From Verrucomicrobiota bacterium (lineage in GTDB: Bacteria > Verrucomicrobiota > Lentisphaeria > Victivallales > UBA1829): a stretch of 32,547 bases of DNA. A program made the translations under genes and the position numbers. Positions 8,281-15,188 of this stretch are shown in pieces (positions within the stretch are counted from its first letter, which is position 1; each line of letters opens with the position of its first letter). The notes beneath the pieces are model-generated. The model saw only the letters and a program-made list of their open reading frames with translations, was not told the DNA's origin and searched no databases. Where the stretch lies: assembly GCA_022703965.1 (NCBI GenBank), contig JAKJHH010000020.1:1-32547 (forward strand), given 5' to 3'.

Positions 8281-8305
8281 CTTCGTGCTCTTCGTGTCCT
8301 TCGTG
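8281..8305 (+). repeat. CTTCGTG 9-nt periodic array, island A right
   Basis: Three perfect CTTCGTG units begin at 8281, 8290 and 8299. The pair with the inverted array at 7894-7918 brackets island A. Confidence 0.8.
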
Positions 8306-8356
8306 GTCGAGCCATCTCTCTTAAAGCGAAGAGACGTATATTTATGGAGGTATCTC

Positions 8357-9178
8357 ATGCTGGCTTATTTTTCCGGATTGCATTTCAGTCTTGGCGGAGT
8401 TTCGCCGCGGCATATGGAGACTCATAAGCACAGACCCATTTATTATGGAATCCAGTACAATCACAGCGGAAAAGTTTATGTAAGAAAGGACAACGGAGTG
8501 CGTTTTGAAGGGGAGGGTGCTTATGCTTTCATAAGTCATCCTGAAGCATTTTTCGAGTACGGCTCACCGGACAATACTCCGCGCTCTCATAACTTTGTAT
8601 GTTTCTGCGGAGAACGTGTGAAAAGCTATATTGAAGGCGGACTCCTTTGCAGCAATCCTGAAAATCCTTTGATCAAGGTCGAAAACCCGATTCAGTTTCA
8701 TAAGACACTTCTAGAGCTTATATATATAATCAATAACAGTCCGACTCTGCCGGAAAGGGCTGTGCTTATGCTGGAAGAACTTCTTTTAAGTCTGCATGAA
8801 CACCGTGAAGTAAAACAGACTGTGCCTGTCTATTATTCCCTTTTCTTTCAAGATCTTATAGAGGATATCAAGAAGAAACCTCAGCTCTCATGGAACTTCG
8901 AGAGCGAAGCCGAGAAAATAAACGTTACGGCGACGCATTTTCGTCGACTTTTCAAAACAGCCTGTGGAATGTCCCCGCAGCAGTTTTTGATTCAGGCGCG
9001 TCTGCGCATGGCCGCCGATCTCTTGATTCACAAACGTGAAACGGCGGGGCGTATCGCTGAAGCAGTAGGAATCGACAACGAATTTTACTTTTCCAAACTC
9101 TTCAAAAGCAAATACAACGTAACCCCCATGCAGTACCGCAAAGAATTCAGCTTCGGCAATATGGATAAAGAAGAATGA
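8357..9178 (+). CDS. AraC-family transcriptional regulator
   Basis: 273 residues from ATG 8357, chosen because GGAGG (8346-8350) sits 6 nt upstream; the longer frame back to 8195 runs through repeat DNA. The N-terminal half resembles a cupin-like sugar-sensing domain (HIS-rich start MLAYFSGLHFSLGG, then KHRPIYYGIQYNHSGKVYV). The C-terminal part has two helix-turn-helix units, with EAEKINVTATHFRRLFKTAC and TAGRIAEAVGIDNEFYFSKL, ending in VTPMQYRKEF. Such regulators usually activate neighbouring sugar genes when the inducer binds. It is divergent from the isomerase-epimerase-oxidoreductase-ThuA operon, the likely target. The repeat island between them is unusual for a control region. Confidence 0.88.
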   Translation: MLAYFSGLHFSLGGVSPRHMETHKHRPIYYGIQYNHSGKVYVRKDNGVRFEGEGAYAFISHPEAFFEYGSPDNTPRSHNFVCFCGERVKSYIEGGLLCSNPENPLIKVENPIQFHKTLLELIYIINNSPTLPERAVLMLEELLLSLHEHREVKQTVPVYYSLFFQDLIEDIKKKPQLSWNFESEAEKINVTATHFRRLFKTACGMSPQQFLIQARLRMAADLLIHKRETAGRIAEAVGIDNEFYFSKLFKSKYNVTPMQYRKEFSFGNMDKEE

Positions 9179-9228
9179 TTTTTCTGTATCTATTGTACAT
9201 AAAATATTTGGGCTGTTTGGCTTGTCTG

Positions 9229-9257
9229 TTGACATTGTATTTATCTTTTGCTATAAT
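9229..9257 (+). promoter_or_regulatory. Consensus sigma-70 promoter for the GntR/LacI gene
   Basis: TTGACA (9229-9234) and TATAAT (9252-9257) match both consensus hexamers exactly with the optimal 17-nt spacer. Transcription should start near 9264, 30 nt before ATG 9294. This excludes the longer open frame beginning at 9222. Confidence 0.88.
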
Positions 9258-9293
9258 CGACTATATATAAATAATAGATGCAGGGCTCAAAAC

Positions 9294-10472
9294 ATGAAAA
9301 CAGTATCGCAGTCGTGGAAACGTTTGAAACCCGATTTTTGCGAATCGGAGCCCCTCTATGTGCAGTTTGCCGGAAAGCTGCGTTCGATGATACGCTCCGG
9401 CGAGATAAAGGAAGGCGACAGAGTGCCGTCCTCGCGTGAATTCCAGAGTCTTCTTTCCTTGAGCGCGATAACGATTGAAAACGGACTCAATATTCTGGTC
9501 GAGGAAAAATATCTCCTGCGCCGTCCCAGATTAGGAACTTTTGTGGCTCCGATGCCTGCGGAAAGCTTAGCGGCAGAAAAAGAAATTCTTCTGGAAAAAG
9601 AGCGCGATTTCATTATTGTTCTTTTCTGCAACATGAGTCCAAGAGGCGACTATTGGTATCAGGTTCTTGCAAGGATAGAAAATCAGGCGAAATTGGCCGG
9701 GTATGATCTCTTTTTCCGTCAGATACAGTCTTCCGGTGATCTCAGTTCTCTGCGTCTGAAAGGATGTCGTGGAGTTGTTATGTGCGGTTATAATTCCGAG
9801 AAACTGGCAAGGGAATTGGAGAAACTTGGAATTCCGGTTGTTCTGGTCGGGAGTCTGGATGACGATAAATCACAGTCCGATGATCTTGACATGGTCATTC
9901 ATAACGATGAGGAGCGTGCGACGATTTCCATCCGCCACCTGCTTGATCTTGAACATCGTCGGATAGCATGTGTTACGGGGCCGAAAGACAGTCAGTATTC
10001 GATGCGGCACAAAAACGGTTTCATGGCTGCAATGAATGAGTATGGAGTTCCTTTTTCGCAGGCTAATTTTTTTGATCTCAACGGACTCAATTACGAGGAT
10101 GGAATTGATGCCGGATACAAGATACTTTGTCAGACTCCGAGATTCACAGGTATTTTTGCAGCTTCGGAGATGATTGCGATAGGCATATTGCGGGTGGCTG
10201 AAAAACTCGGAGTGGACATACCTAAAGATGTCAGCATAATTTCATGCGGAGGTTCGCTTATCAGTCTTACTTCCAATCCTCAGCTTACAAGCACCGACAG
10301 CAAGCCTCAGGAATGCGCGGATATTGCCGCCGGGAAAATACTGGAGCGTATTAGAAATCCAATGACACCGAAATCTGTATCGGTTGTCAGGGTTACGGAT
10401 ATTCATTTCGGTCATTCGACCATGCTTTTCCGCGAGAGACAGGGAAATTTTGCCGTTTCGCTTCAATCCTGA
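9294..10472 (+). CDS. GntR-type winged helix fused to LacI-type sugar-binding domain, transcriptional regulator
   Basis: 392 residues from ATG 9294, placed by the promoter just upstream. Residues about 18-88 form a GntR winged helix (EPLYVQFAGKLRSMIRSGEI, KEGDRVPSSREFQSLL, ending RPRLGTFV). Residues about 105-385 are a periplasmic-binding-protein-like effector domain of the LacI/GalR kind, with CRGVVMCGYNSEKLAREL, GIPVVLVGS, HRRIACVTGPKD, FTGIFAASEMIAIGILRVAE and DVSIISCGG. This is the AraR-like architecture, in which a sugar releases the repressor. The pseudopilin and glycosidase genes lie directly downstream on the same strand and are candidate co-transcribed targets. The effector is unknown. 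Confidence 0.88.
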   Translation: MKTVSQSWKRLKPDFCESEPLYVQFAGKLRSMIRSGEIKEGDRVPSSREFQSLLSLSAITIENGLNILVEEKYLLRRPRLGTFVAPMPAESLAAEKEILLEKERDFIIVLFCNMSPRGDYWYQVLARIENQAKLAGYDLFFRQIQSSGDLSSLRLKGCRGVVMCGYNSEKLARELEKLGIPVVLVGSLDDDKSQSDDLDMVIHNDEERATISIRHLLDLEHRRIACVTGPKDSQYSMRHKNGFMAAMNEYGVPFSQANFFDLNGLNYEDGIDAGYKILCQTPRFTGIFAASEMIAIGILRVAEKLGVDIPKDVSIISCGGSLISLTSNPQLTSTDSKPQECADIAAGKILERIRNPMTPKSVSVVRVTDIHFGHSTMLFRERQGNFAVSLQS

Positions 10473-10511
10473 TTTTAAAATCCACTTCACATACTTTTAG
10501 GAGAATCAGCT

Positions 10512-11270
10512 ATGAAAAAGACTGAGCGCTTTACTTTAATTGAGTTGTTGGTCGTGATTGCGATTATCGCGATTCTTGCCGCAATGCTTCTGCCTGCGCT
10601 GAACTCAGGACGCGAATATGCCAAGAAAATATCCTGCATGAATCAGCTCGGACAAGTTACAAAGGCCAGCATAATGTACTCAATGGATAACGCCGATTAC
10701 TTCATCTTCAGAAGTTACGAGGGAACTACTCAGCCGTCCTGGGGGGGCATTCTCATGGGAGATCTTGGTCATCCTCAGTATCTGCCTGCTCCTCTTCTTG
10801 ACACGTCATATCACTTCACACCGCTGATTATCTGTCCTTCGGCAACAGTGCGCCCTTTTTATACAGATAACTCCAAGGCTCGTTTCAGAACCTACGGCAT
10901 GATCAATCTCTTCAGCGATACCGAATATACAGGAACCAAAAAAGCTGAACTCGGCTCATTTACTGTGTCTGCCAGCGGTGTTGGAAATTACTATGCCGGA
11001 CGGAAAGTGAATAAGCCTTCCGCTACCGTACTCCATTCTGACAGCGGTTATTCCAATGCTAACGCAACTGATGCCGGTCGTTGCGGCTGGAGTGTTGTCC
11101 CCAGTGCCTTTGATAATTCCTGTGCTGTCATGATGCGCCATATGAATCAGGCTAACATAACGTATTTCGACGGACATGCAGGTTCGTCCTCTGCTCGCGA
11201 TCTGCGTCAGAGTCCAATGCAGTTTAAGTATTTTGTCGCCGGGGACACAAGTCCTTTCAGCATGCCCTGA
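10512..11270 (+). CDS. Type II secretion/type IV pilin-like pseudopilin (prepilin N-terminal domain, H-x9-DG C-terminus)
   Basis: 252 residues; AGGAG lies 9 nt before ATG 10512. The N-terminus [17 protein letters not shown] is a class III prepilin signal followed by a hydrophobic helix. Cleavage is expected before F7, placing Glu at mature position 5. The -1 residue is Arg, not the usual Gly. The C-terminal globular domain ends with [15 protein letters not shown], the H-x9-DG signature of the large pseudopilin families of Planctomycetes and Lentisphaerae. The protein should be inner-membrane anchored and exposed outward. Its place between a sugar regulator and a secreted glycosidase suggests a role in polysaccharide handling, but this is inference. 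Confidence 0.85.
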   Translation: MKKTERFTLIELLVVIAIIAILAAMLLPALNSGREYAKKISCMNQLGQVTKASIMYSMDNADYFIFRSYEGTTQPSWGGILMGDLGHPQYLPAPLLDTSYHFTPLIICPSATVRPFYTDNSKARFRTYGMINLFSDTEYTGTKKAELGSFTVSASGVGNYYAGRKVNKPSATVLHSDSGYSNANATDAGRCGWSVVPSAFDNSCAVMMRHMNQANITYFDGHAGSSSARDLRQSPMQFKYFVAGDTSPFSMP

Positions 11271-11302
11271 TGTCGCTGCTTCCGATTTTAATACGTGTGA
11301 TT

Positions 11303-11318
11303 TCGGCTGAAAAGCCGA
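11303..11318 (+). promoter_or_regulatory. Small hairpin upstream of the glycosidase gene
   Basis: TCGGCT, GNRA-type loop GAAA, AGCCGA form a 6-bp stem 46 nt before the glycosidase start. There is no U-tract, so it is more likely an mRNA structure or processing/stability element than a terminator. Could be chance. Confidence 0.35.
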
Positions 11319-11364
11319 CGTGATATATATTCGTTTTAATCAACAAAGAGAAAGAAGAATACTG

Positions 11365-14300
11365 ATGAGAAGAATTTTTTCAATTTCTGCTCTCGTGGCG
11401 GGACTTCTGGCTTGCGGAACTTTTATTTCCGCGGCTGAATTTCCTGCTCCTCTCAAAATCAGCAAGGATGGAACTTTTAAAATCAGCGAGGCCAGTTTTG
11501 CCTTGCAGATTTATGATGCCTCATGGGGGCCTTCCTCAAACGGTCAGTTTGTCGACAGAAAATTTTCGCTCGAGCGTGGCGTCATGAATTTCTCTGGGAT
11601 AGCCAAGAATAAGAGTCTTCCTGGCTCTGTAAGTGAAAAAATCACAGCTCTTGGGAATGATGAATTCGAGCTTGAGGCCTCTGTCAGTTTTCCCGAAGCA
11701 ATTACATATAACGGTCTCTTCGGAACTTTGAGAATTCCTGCCGAAGACGGTTTCATCACTGTAGACGACAAGAAAATCAGTCTGCCTGCCGAGTTCAAAG
11801 ATATCGGCATTATGAAGAAAACCAAAGCTTCAAAAGTTATCGTTCCTCTTGATGGGGGCATCACTCTTGTTGCCACAGGCGATCTTGCTCTTGCAGTGCA
11901 GGATAACCGCAAATTCGGCAATCAGGATTTTTCTCTGCGCTTTTCTTTTTCTCAGGATTCAGGCGCGATCAGCAGCAGCAATCTGAAAATTAAATTCAAA
12001 GTCGAATGCATTAAGTCTGAAATGGTCGATATCTCCGCTTCGGCCAACCGCGGTTTTGCAGATCAGGAACCCGGCGACGGCAAGGGCGGATGGACAGATC
12101 AGGGCCCCGACAAGGATCTTCATGCCATGAAGCCCGGTATTATTCAGGCTGAAGCTCTCAAATTCAAGGTCATTGATCCGGTTAAGAACAAGGGCAATTC
12201 CATTATGGCTCTTGCCGGAGCTAGGCGCAGCAATTTCCCTCAGTCTATCACTCTCAAGCTTCCTGCTTCCGCTCAGGGCGGCGCTATAAACCTGCTTCAT
12301 GCTTCCGGATGGTCTCTAAAGAAGGGAGAATTGCTCGGCAACATGATCGTAAAATATGCGGACGGCTCAAGCCAGACTATTCCTGTTCGCGACAACATAG
12401 ACGCAGCCAACTGGTGGAGTCCAATTTCATGTCCAAACGCTTATATCGCATGGACTGTCGAAACCGCTGAAATGGTCGGCGGTCTCTATGCCTCATCCTT
12501 CGCAATGGAGAAGAAGAACCCTGTGGAAATCGTTTTTCAGTGCGGAGATCACGAGGCTATCTGGATGATTGCGGCTCTTAGTCTGACTGACGCGCAGATT
12601 AAGTTTCCTGCGGCAGTTGAGCGCGATTATTTCGTTATTGCAGACAGTAAATGGCTTCCCGTCAATTTCCGCCGTGACACCGTCAAAGGCAGTGCGCTCG
12701 ACTTCTCATGGACAAATGACGCGCCCGCCGGAAAATATGGATTCATCAAGAGCAGTCCCTCCGGTACGCTCACATTTGAAAAGGCTCCTGAAAAGAGAAT
12801 TCGCCTTTTCGGCCCGAATCTCTGTTTCACCGCCAGTTATCTCGACAAAGAAACTGTCGACAAACTCGCCGAAACATTTGTGAAGTGCGGCTATAACACT
12901 GTCCGTATTCATCATCACGACACTGAGCTTACCGATCCCAAGGCAAGCGATACCCTTACTCTCAACATGGAGAAGCTTGACAAGCTTGATTATCTTGTCT
13001 CCGTAATGAAGAAGCATGGTATTTACATAACTACCGATATGTACACAAACCGCGTTTTCAAGCCCGGCGACAATATTCCGGAATGCACGTTTTTCGGCGA
13101 ACGCCAGATGAAGATGCTTGCTCCGGTCAGCAAGGCTGCTCTGGACAACTGGAAAGAGTTCGCGCGCCGCTGGATGACTCACAAAAATCCTTATACCGGC
13201 ATGACATGGGCTGAAGATCCGACTGTCGTCGCGATCAACCTTGTCAATGAGGAAACGCTCAGCAACAACTGGAGCCGCACTCCCGAAAGTGTCGCTCTTT
13301 ACAAAGCCAAGTTCGAGGAATGGAAAAAGGCTAACAAGATTAGCGACGGTTCAGCGGACAACGGTTCACGCATCTTTAAGGAATTCCTTGCAAAGACCCA
13401 GGAAGACTGTCTCAATGAGCAGATCCGTTTCATCAAGGAAGACCTCAAAATGAAGACCATGGTAACAAGCCTCAACTATGTCAGTACAGTTCCTCTGACT
13501 CTGCTCAGAGACCGTTTTGACATTGTTGATAACCATTCCTACTTCGATCATCCTTCATTCCTTGAGCAGAAGTGGCAGGCTCCCTATCGTTATCAGCAGG
13601 GCTCTGCAATCGGCAGAATGGCGAATGTACCGAGAACCATGATGGGAACAAGAATCTTCGGCAAGCCCTTCATGGTCACTGAATTCAACTATTGCAATCC
13701 TAACGTGTTCCGTGCTGAAGGCGGTCCGCTCATCGGCGCTTATGCGGCTCTTCAGGATTGGGACGGACTCTATCGCTTTGCCTGGTCACACAGCGACAGG
13801 AGTATATACAAGCTCAGCCCGGCAAGCGGTTTTGACGCTGTGAATGATCCGATGGCTCAGCTTTCTGACCGCATTTCGATTGCCATGTTCATGCGTGGCG
13901 ATGTGAAAGCGGCCTCGAAGAAATACGCATACAGTGTCAGCCCGGCTATATTCCGAGGAGAAGATCCGCTTGAATTCCCGCTGAACTTCCAGACACTCGG
14001 ACTTGTCGCCCAGATCGGTTCCGTGCCTGAAAAGCCCGGCTTCAAAGTTCCTGTAGGCGTTACCGTCATCAAGTCTGCCGATTCCTCGGACTACGCCAAA
14101 GCCGGAGATTCCGCAATCGGCGAGGCATGGAAATCCGCTGTCGATTTCAAAAAGGCAGAAAGCTCGACCTCCGAACTCAGCCTTGATTCGACAAAGTACA
14201 GCTTTACGGTCGACACCGCCAGAAGCGAATCTGTCACTCTCAAGGAAGGCTCACTCAAAGCCGGGGCTCTTGAGGTCAGAGATGCCGACAGCTTCCAGAC

Positions 14301-14631
14301 TGTTTCCGCAATTTCTCTCGACGGCAAAGCCCTTGAGGAAAGCTCAAGCATCCTTCTTATCCATTTGACGAACATCTCCAACACAAAGATGCACTTCGGC
14401 AACGATAAGAAAACCGTCCTGAAGGCTTGGGGCAGTCTGCCGCTTCTTGTCTATCGCGGCACCTCGAAAGCCGTCCTGAAGAGCTCTGCTCCGTTCAAGG
14501 TCACTGCCTTGTCTGCGGACGGCGATTCCCTTGGCGAAGTAAAGGGAACATTCAGTGATTCCGAGTTCAGTTTCAAGCTCGATCCCGGAACTTTCCCCGG
14601 CGGCGTGATGGCCTACCATCTCACCCGTTGA
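11365..14631 (+). CDS. Large secreted glycoside hydrolase-like protein (clan GH-A, GH5-like catalytic domain)
   Basis: 1088 residues from ATG 11365 (AAAGAAG just upstream; the longer frame to 11320 lacks a signal peptide). Residues 1-24 are a signal peptide ending ISAA|EF. Residues about 25-410 look like beta-rich carbohydrate-binding or accessory modules. Residues about 460-830 look like a TIM barrel: NLCFTASYLDKETVDKLAET, YNTVRIHHHDTEL, HGIYITTDMYTN, then VVAINLVNEETL where E629 is the candidate acid/base and FMVTEFNYCNPN where E773 is the candidate nucleophile. A beta-sandwich tail follows (about 950-1088). It probably cleaves a plant or host polysaccharide outside the cytoplasm. Exact GH family not assignable by eye. 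A strong terminator follows. Confidence 0.8.
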   Translation: MRRIFSISALVAGLLACGTFISAAEFPAPLKISKDGTFKISEASFALQIYDASWGPSSNGQFVDRKFSLERGVMNFSGIAKNKSLPGSVSEKITALGNDEFELEASVSFPEAITYNGLFGTLRIPAEDGFITVDDKKISLPAEFKDIGIMKKTKASKVIVPLDGGITLVATGDLALAVQDNRKFGNQDFSLRFSFSQDSGAISSSNLKIKFKVECIKSEMVDISASANRGFADQEPGDGKGGWTDQGPDKDLHAMKPGIIQAEALKFKVIDPVKNKGNSIMALAGARRSNFPQSITLKLPASAQGGAINLLHASGWSLKKGELLGNMIVKYADGSSQTIPVRDNIDAANWWSPISCPNAYIAWTVETAEMVGGLYASSFAMEKKNPVEIVFQCGDHEAIWMIAALSLTDAQIKFPAAVERDYFVIADSKWLPVNFRRDTVKGSALDFSWTNDAPAGKYGFIKSSPSGTLTFEKAPEKRIRLFGPNLCFTASYLDKETVDKLAETFVKCGYNTVRIHHHDTELTDPKASDTLTLNMEKLDKLDYLVSVMKKHGIYITTDMYTNRVFKPGDNIPECTFFGERQMKMLAPVSKAALDNWKEFARRWMTHKNPYTGMTWAEDPTVVAINLVNEETLSNNWSRTPESVALYKAKFEEWKKANKISDGSADNGSRIFKEFLAKTQEDCLNEQIRFIKEDLKMKTMVTSLNYVSTVPLTLLRDRFDIVDNHSYFDHPSFLEQKWQAPYRYQQGSAIGRMANVPRTMMGTRIFGKPFMVTEFNYCNPNVFRAEGGPLIGAYAALQDWDGLYRFAWSHSDRSIYKLSPASGFDAVNDPMAQLSDRISIAMFMRGDVKAASKKYAYSVSPAIFRGEDPLEFPLNFQTLGLVAQIGSVPEKPGFKVPVGVTVIKSADSSDYAKAGDSAIGEAWKSAVDFKKAESSTSELSLDSTKYSFTVDTARSESVTLKEGSLKAGALEVRDADSFQTVSAISLDGKALEESSSILLIHLTNISNTKMHFGNDKKTVLKAWGSLPLLVYRGTSKAVLKSSAPFKVTALSADGDSLGEVKGTFSDSEFSFKLDPGTFPGGVMAYHLTR

Positions 14632-14652
14632 AGAAGTGCATAACAGTTAAAC

Positions 14653-14682
14653 AAAAAAGCCGGCATAAACGCCGGCTTTTTT
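14653..14682. terminator. Rho-independent terminator after the glycosidase gene
   Basis: AAAAAAGCCGGC (14653-14664), loop ATAAAC, GCCGGCTTTTTT (14671-14682) form a GC stem followed by a T-run. The A-run on the left gives a T-run on the other strand too, so it could act in both directions. Confidence 0.9.
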
Positions 14683-14701
14683 ATATAAAAATATTTACCT
14701 T

Positions 14702-14777
14702 GTCCATGATGTCCATAGCGTCCATTTTGTCCATCAAAAGAGATATGGACGGCATGGACATTATGGACGCAATGGAC
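14702..14777. repeat. Inverted GTCCAT/ATGGAC array, four plus four units, island B
   Basis: GTCCAT starts at 14702, 14711, 14720 and 14729; after a 10-nt gap ATGGAC starts at 14745, 14754, 14763 and 14772. Every step is exactly 9 nt. The four left units can pair with the four right units, separated by 3-nt mismatched bubbles, giving a long regular stem. All eight hexamers are perfect while the three spacer bases vary. Confidence 0.88.
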
Positions 14778-14854
14778 TTTTTTTCAAGTCTTGCATCCTT
14801 CGTACTACGATCCGTCAAATTCTAGTTTTTTTGACAAGATTTTTCCATTTTCGA

Positions 14855-14926
14855 GGCGCATTTGATGGACAAGGAAGCTCTTGCAAGTTTGCAGTGTCGC
14901 TCAAGTTCGTTGCGACACCAAGAAAG
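14855..14926. repeat. Insertion within island B with its own hairpin
   Basis: Compared with islands A and C, about 70 extra nt lie between the GTCAAAAAAA flank and the REPIN. They include GTGTCGC (14894-14900) and GCGACAC (14912-14918), a 7-bp stem with an 11-nt loop, and a GATGGACAAG close to the GTCCAT motif. Edges are approximate because they come from comparison by eye. Confidence 0.55.
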
Positions 14927-14934
14927 GACATTTG

Positions 14935-15019
14935 ACGGGTAGTGCCGTCAGTCCCTTGACGGCTTCCCCTCCAATTGCGTCTAATCGTTCGACGGCAAGG
15001 GACTGCCGTCGCTACCCGT
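14935..15019. mobile_element. REPIN-like element B (two inverted REP units)
   Basis: This copy lies in the opposite orientation to A and C. On the plus strand it starts ACGGGTAG (14935-14942), then stem TGCCGTCA, loop GTCCCT, stem TGACGGC. It ends CGACGGCA, loop AGGGAC, TGCCGTCG and CTAC (15012-15015) CCGT. Both GTAG-hairpin units are intact, and the left stem of the second unit is perfect. The spacer between the REPs is about 14 nt shorter than in A and C. Confidence 0.82.
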
Positions 15020-15091
15020 TATCAGTTCACTATTGATTAAAGAACATTCAGGTCTAAGTCTTAAATTATAAAGTACTAAATTTCTGCATTT

Positions 15092-15116
15092 TTTCGTGCG
15101 CTTCGTGCGCTTCGTG
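15092..15116 (+). repeat. CTTCGTG 9-nt periodic array, island B
   Basis: TTTCGTG (15092), CTTCGTG (15101) and CTTCGTG (15110) keep an exact 9-nt period. A further single CTTCGTG lies at 15159-15165. The run from here back to the REPIN, including GAATGTTCTTTAAT on the minus strand, is shared with island A. Confidence 0.78.
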
Positions 15117-15188
15117 GTTATCCTCCCATATTTGATTGAGGCTATGCCGCGCTAGGCTCTTCGTGGTTTGTTTCTTTTAATAAAACTC

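Larger units (their letters stand above)
7738..8356. other. Divergent intergenic region holding repeat island A
   Basis: About 620 nt separate the isomerase operon (-) from the AraC gene (+). The first 130 nt next to the isomerase gene are AT-rich and probably carry its promoter; TATAAT can be read on the minus strand near 7788, but no good -35 was found, as expected for an activator-dependent promoter. The remainder is repeat island A. Frames running through it, including an upstream extension of the AraC frame to 8195, look spurious because they are made of repeat sequence. Confidence 0.7.
14683..15188. other. Convergent intergenic region holding repeat island B
   Basis: About 500 nt between the glycosidase (+) and Sel1 (-) genes contain no convincing gene. 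They are filled by repeat island B, whose reverse complement matches island A almost end to end. A short open frame across the GTCCAT array (Met-Asp-rich product) is an artefact of the 9-nt period. Confidence 0.8.

Noticed and set aside
7894-8305. CRISPR array
   Set aside because: Units are 6-7 nt with 2-3 nt spacers, there are no 24-40 nt repeats with unique spacers, and no cas gene is present.
8195-8356. N-terminal extension of the AraC regulator
   Set aside because: This segment consists of ATGGAC and CTTCGTG arrays, whereas ATG 8357 has GGAGG at the right distance.
9222-9293. N-terminal extension of the GntR/LacI regulator
   Set aside because: It contains the consensus -35 and -10 promoter elements, so it is not transcribed from that promoter.
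11320-11364. Longer start for the glycosidase
   Set aside because: It adds charged residues before the signal peptide; ATG 11365 gives a normal signal peptide.
14628-14825. Open frame with a Met-Asp repeat product across the GTCCAT/ATGGAC array
   Set aside because: The MDGMDIMDAMD pattern is only the 9-nt repeat read in frame; the frame spans a terminator and has no family features.
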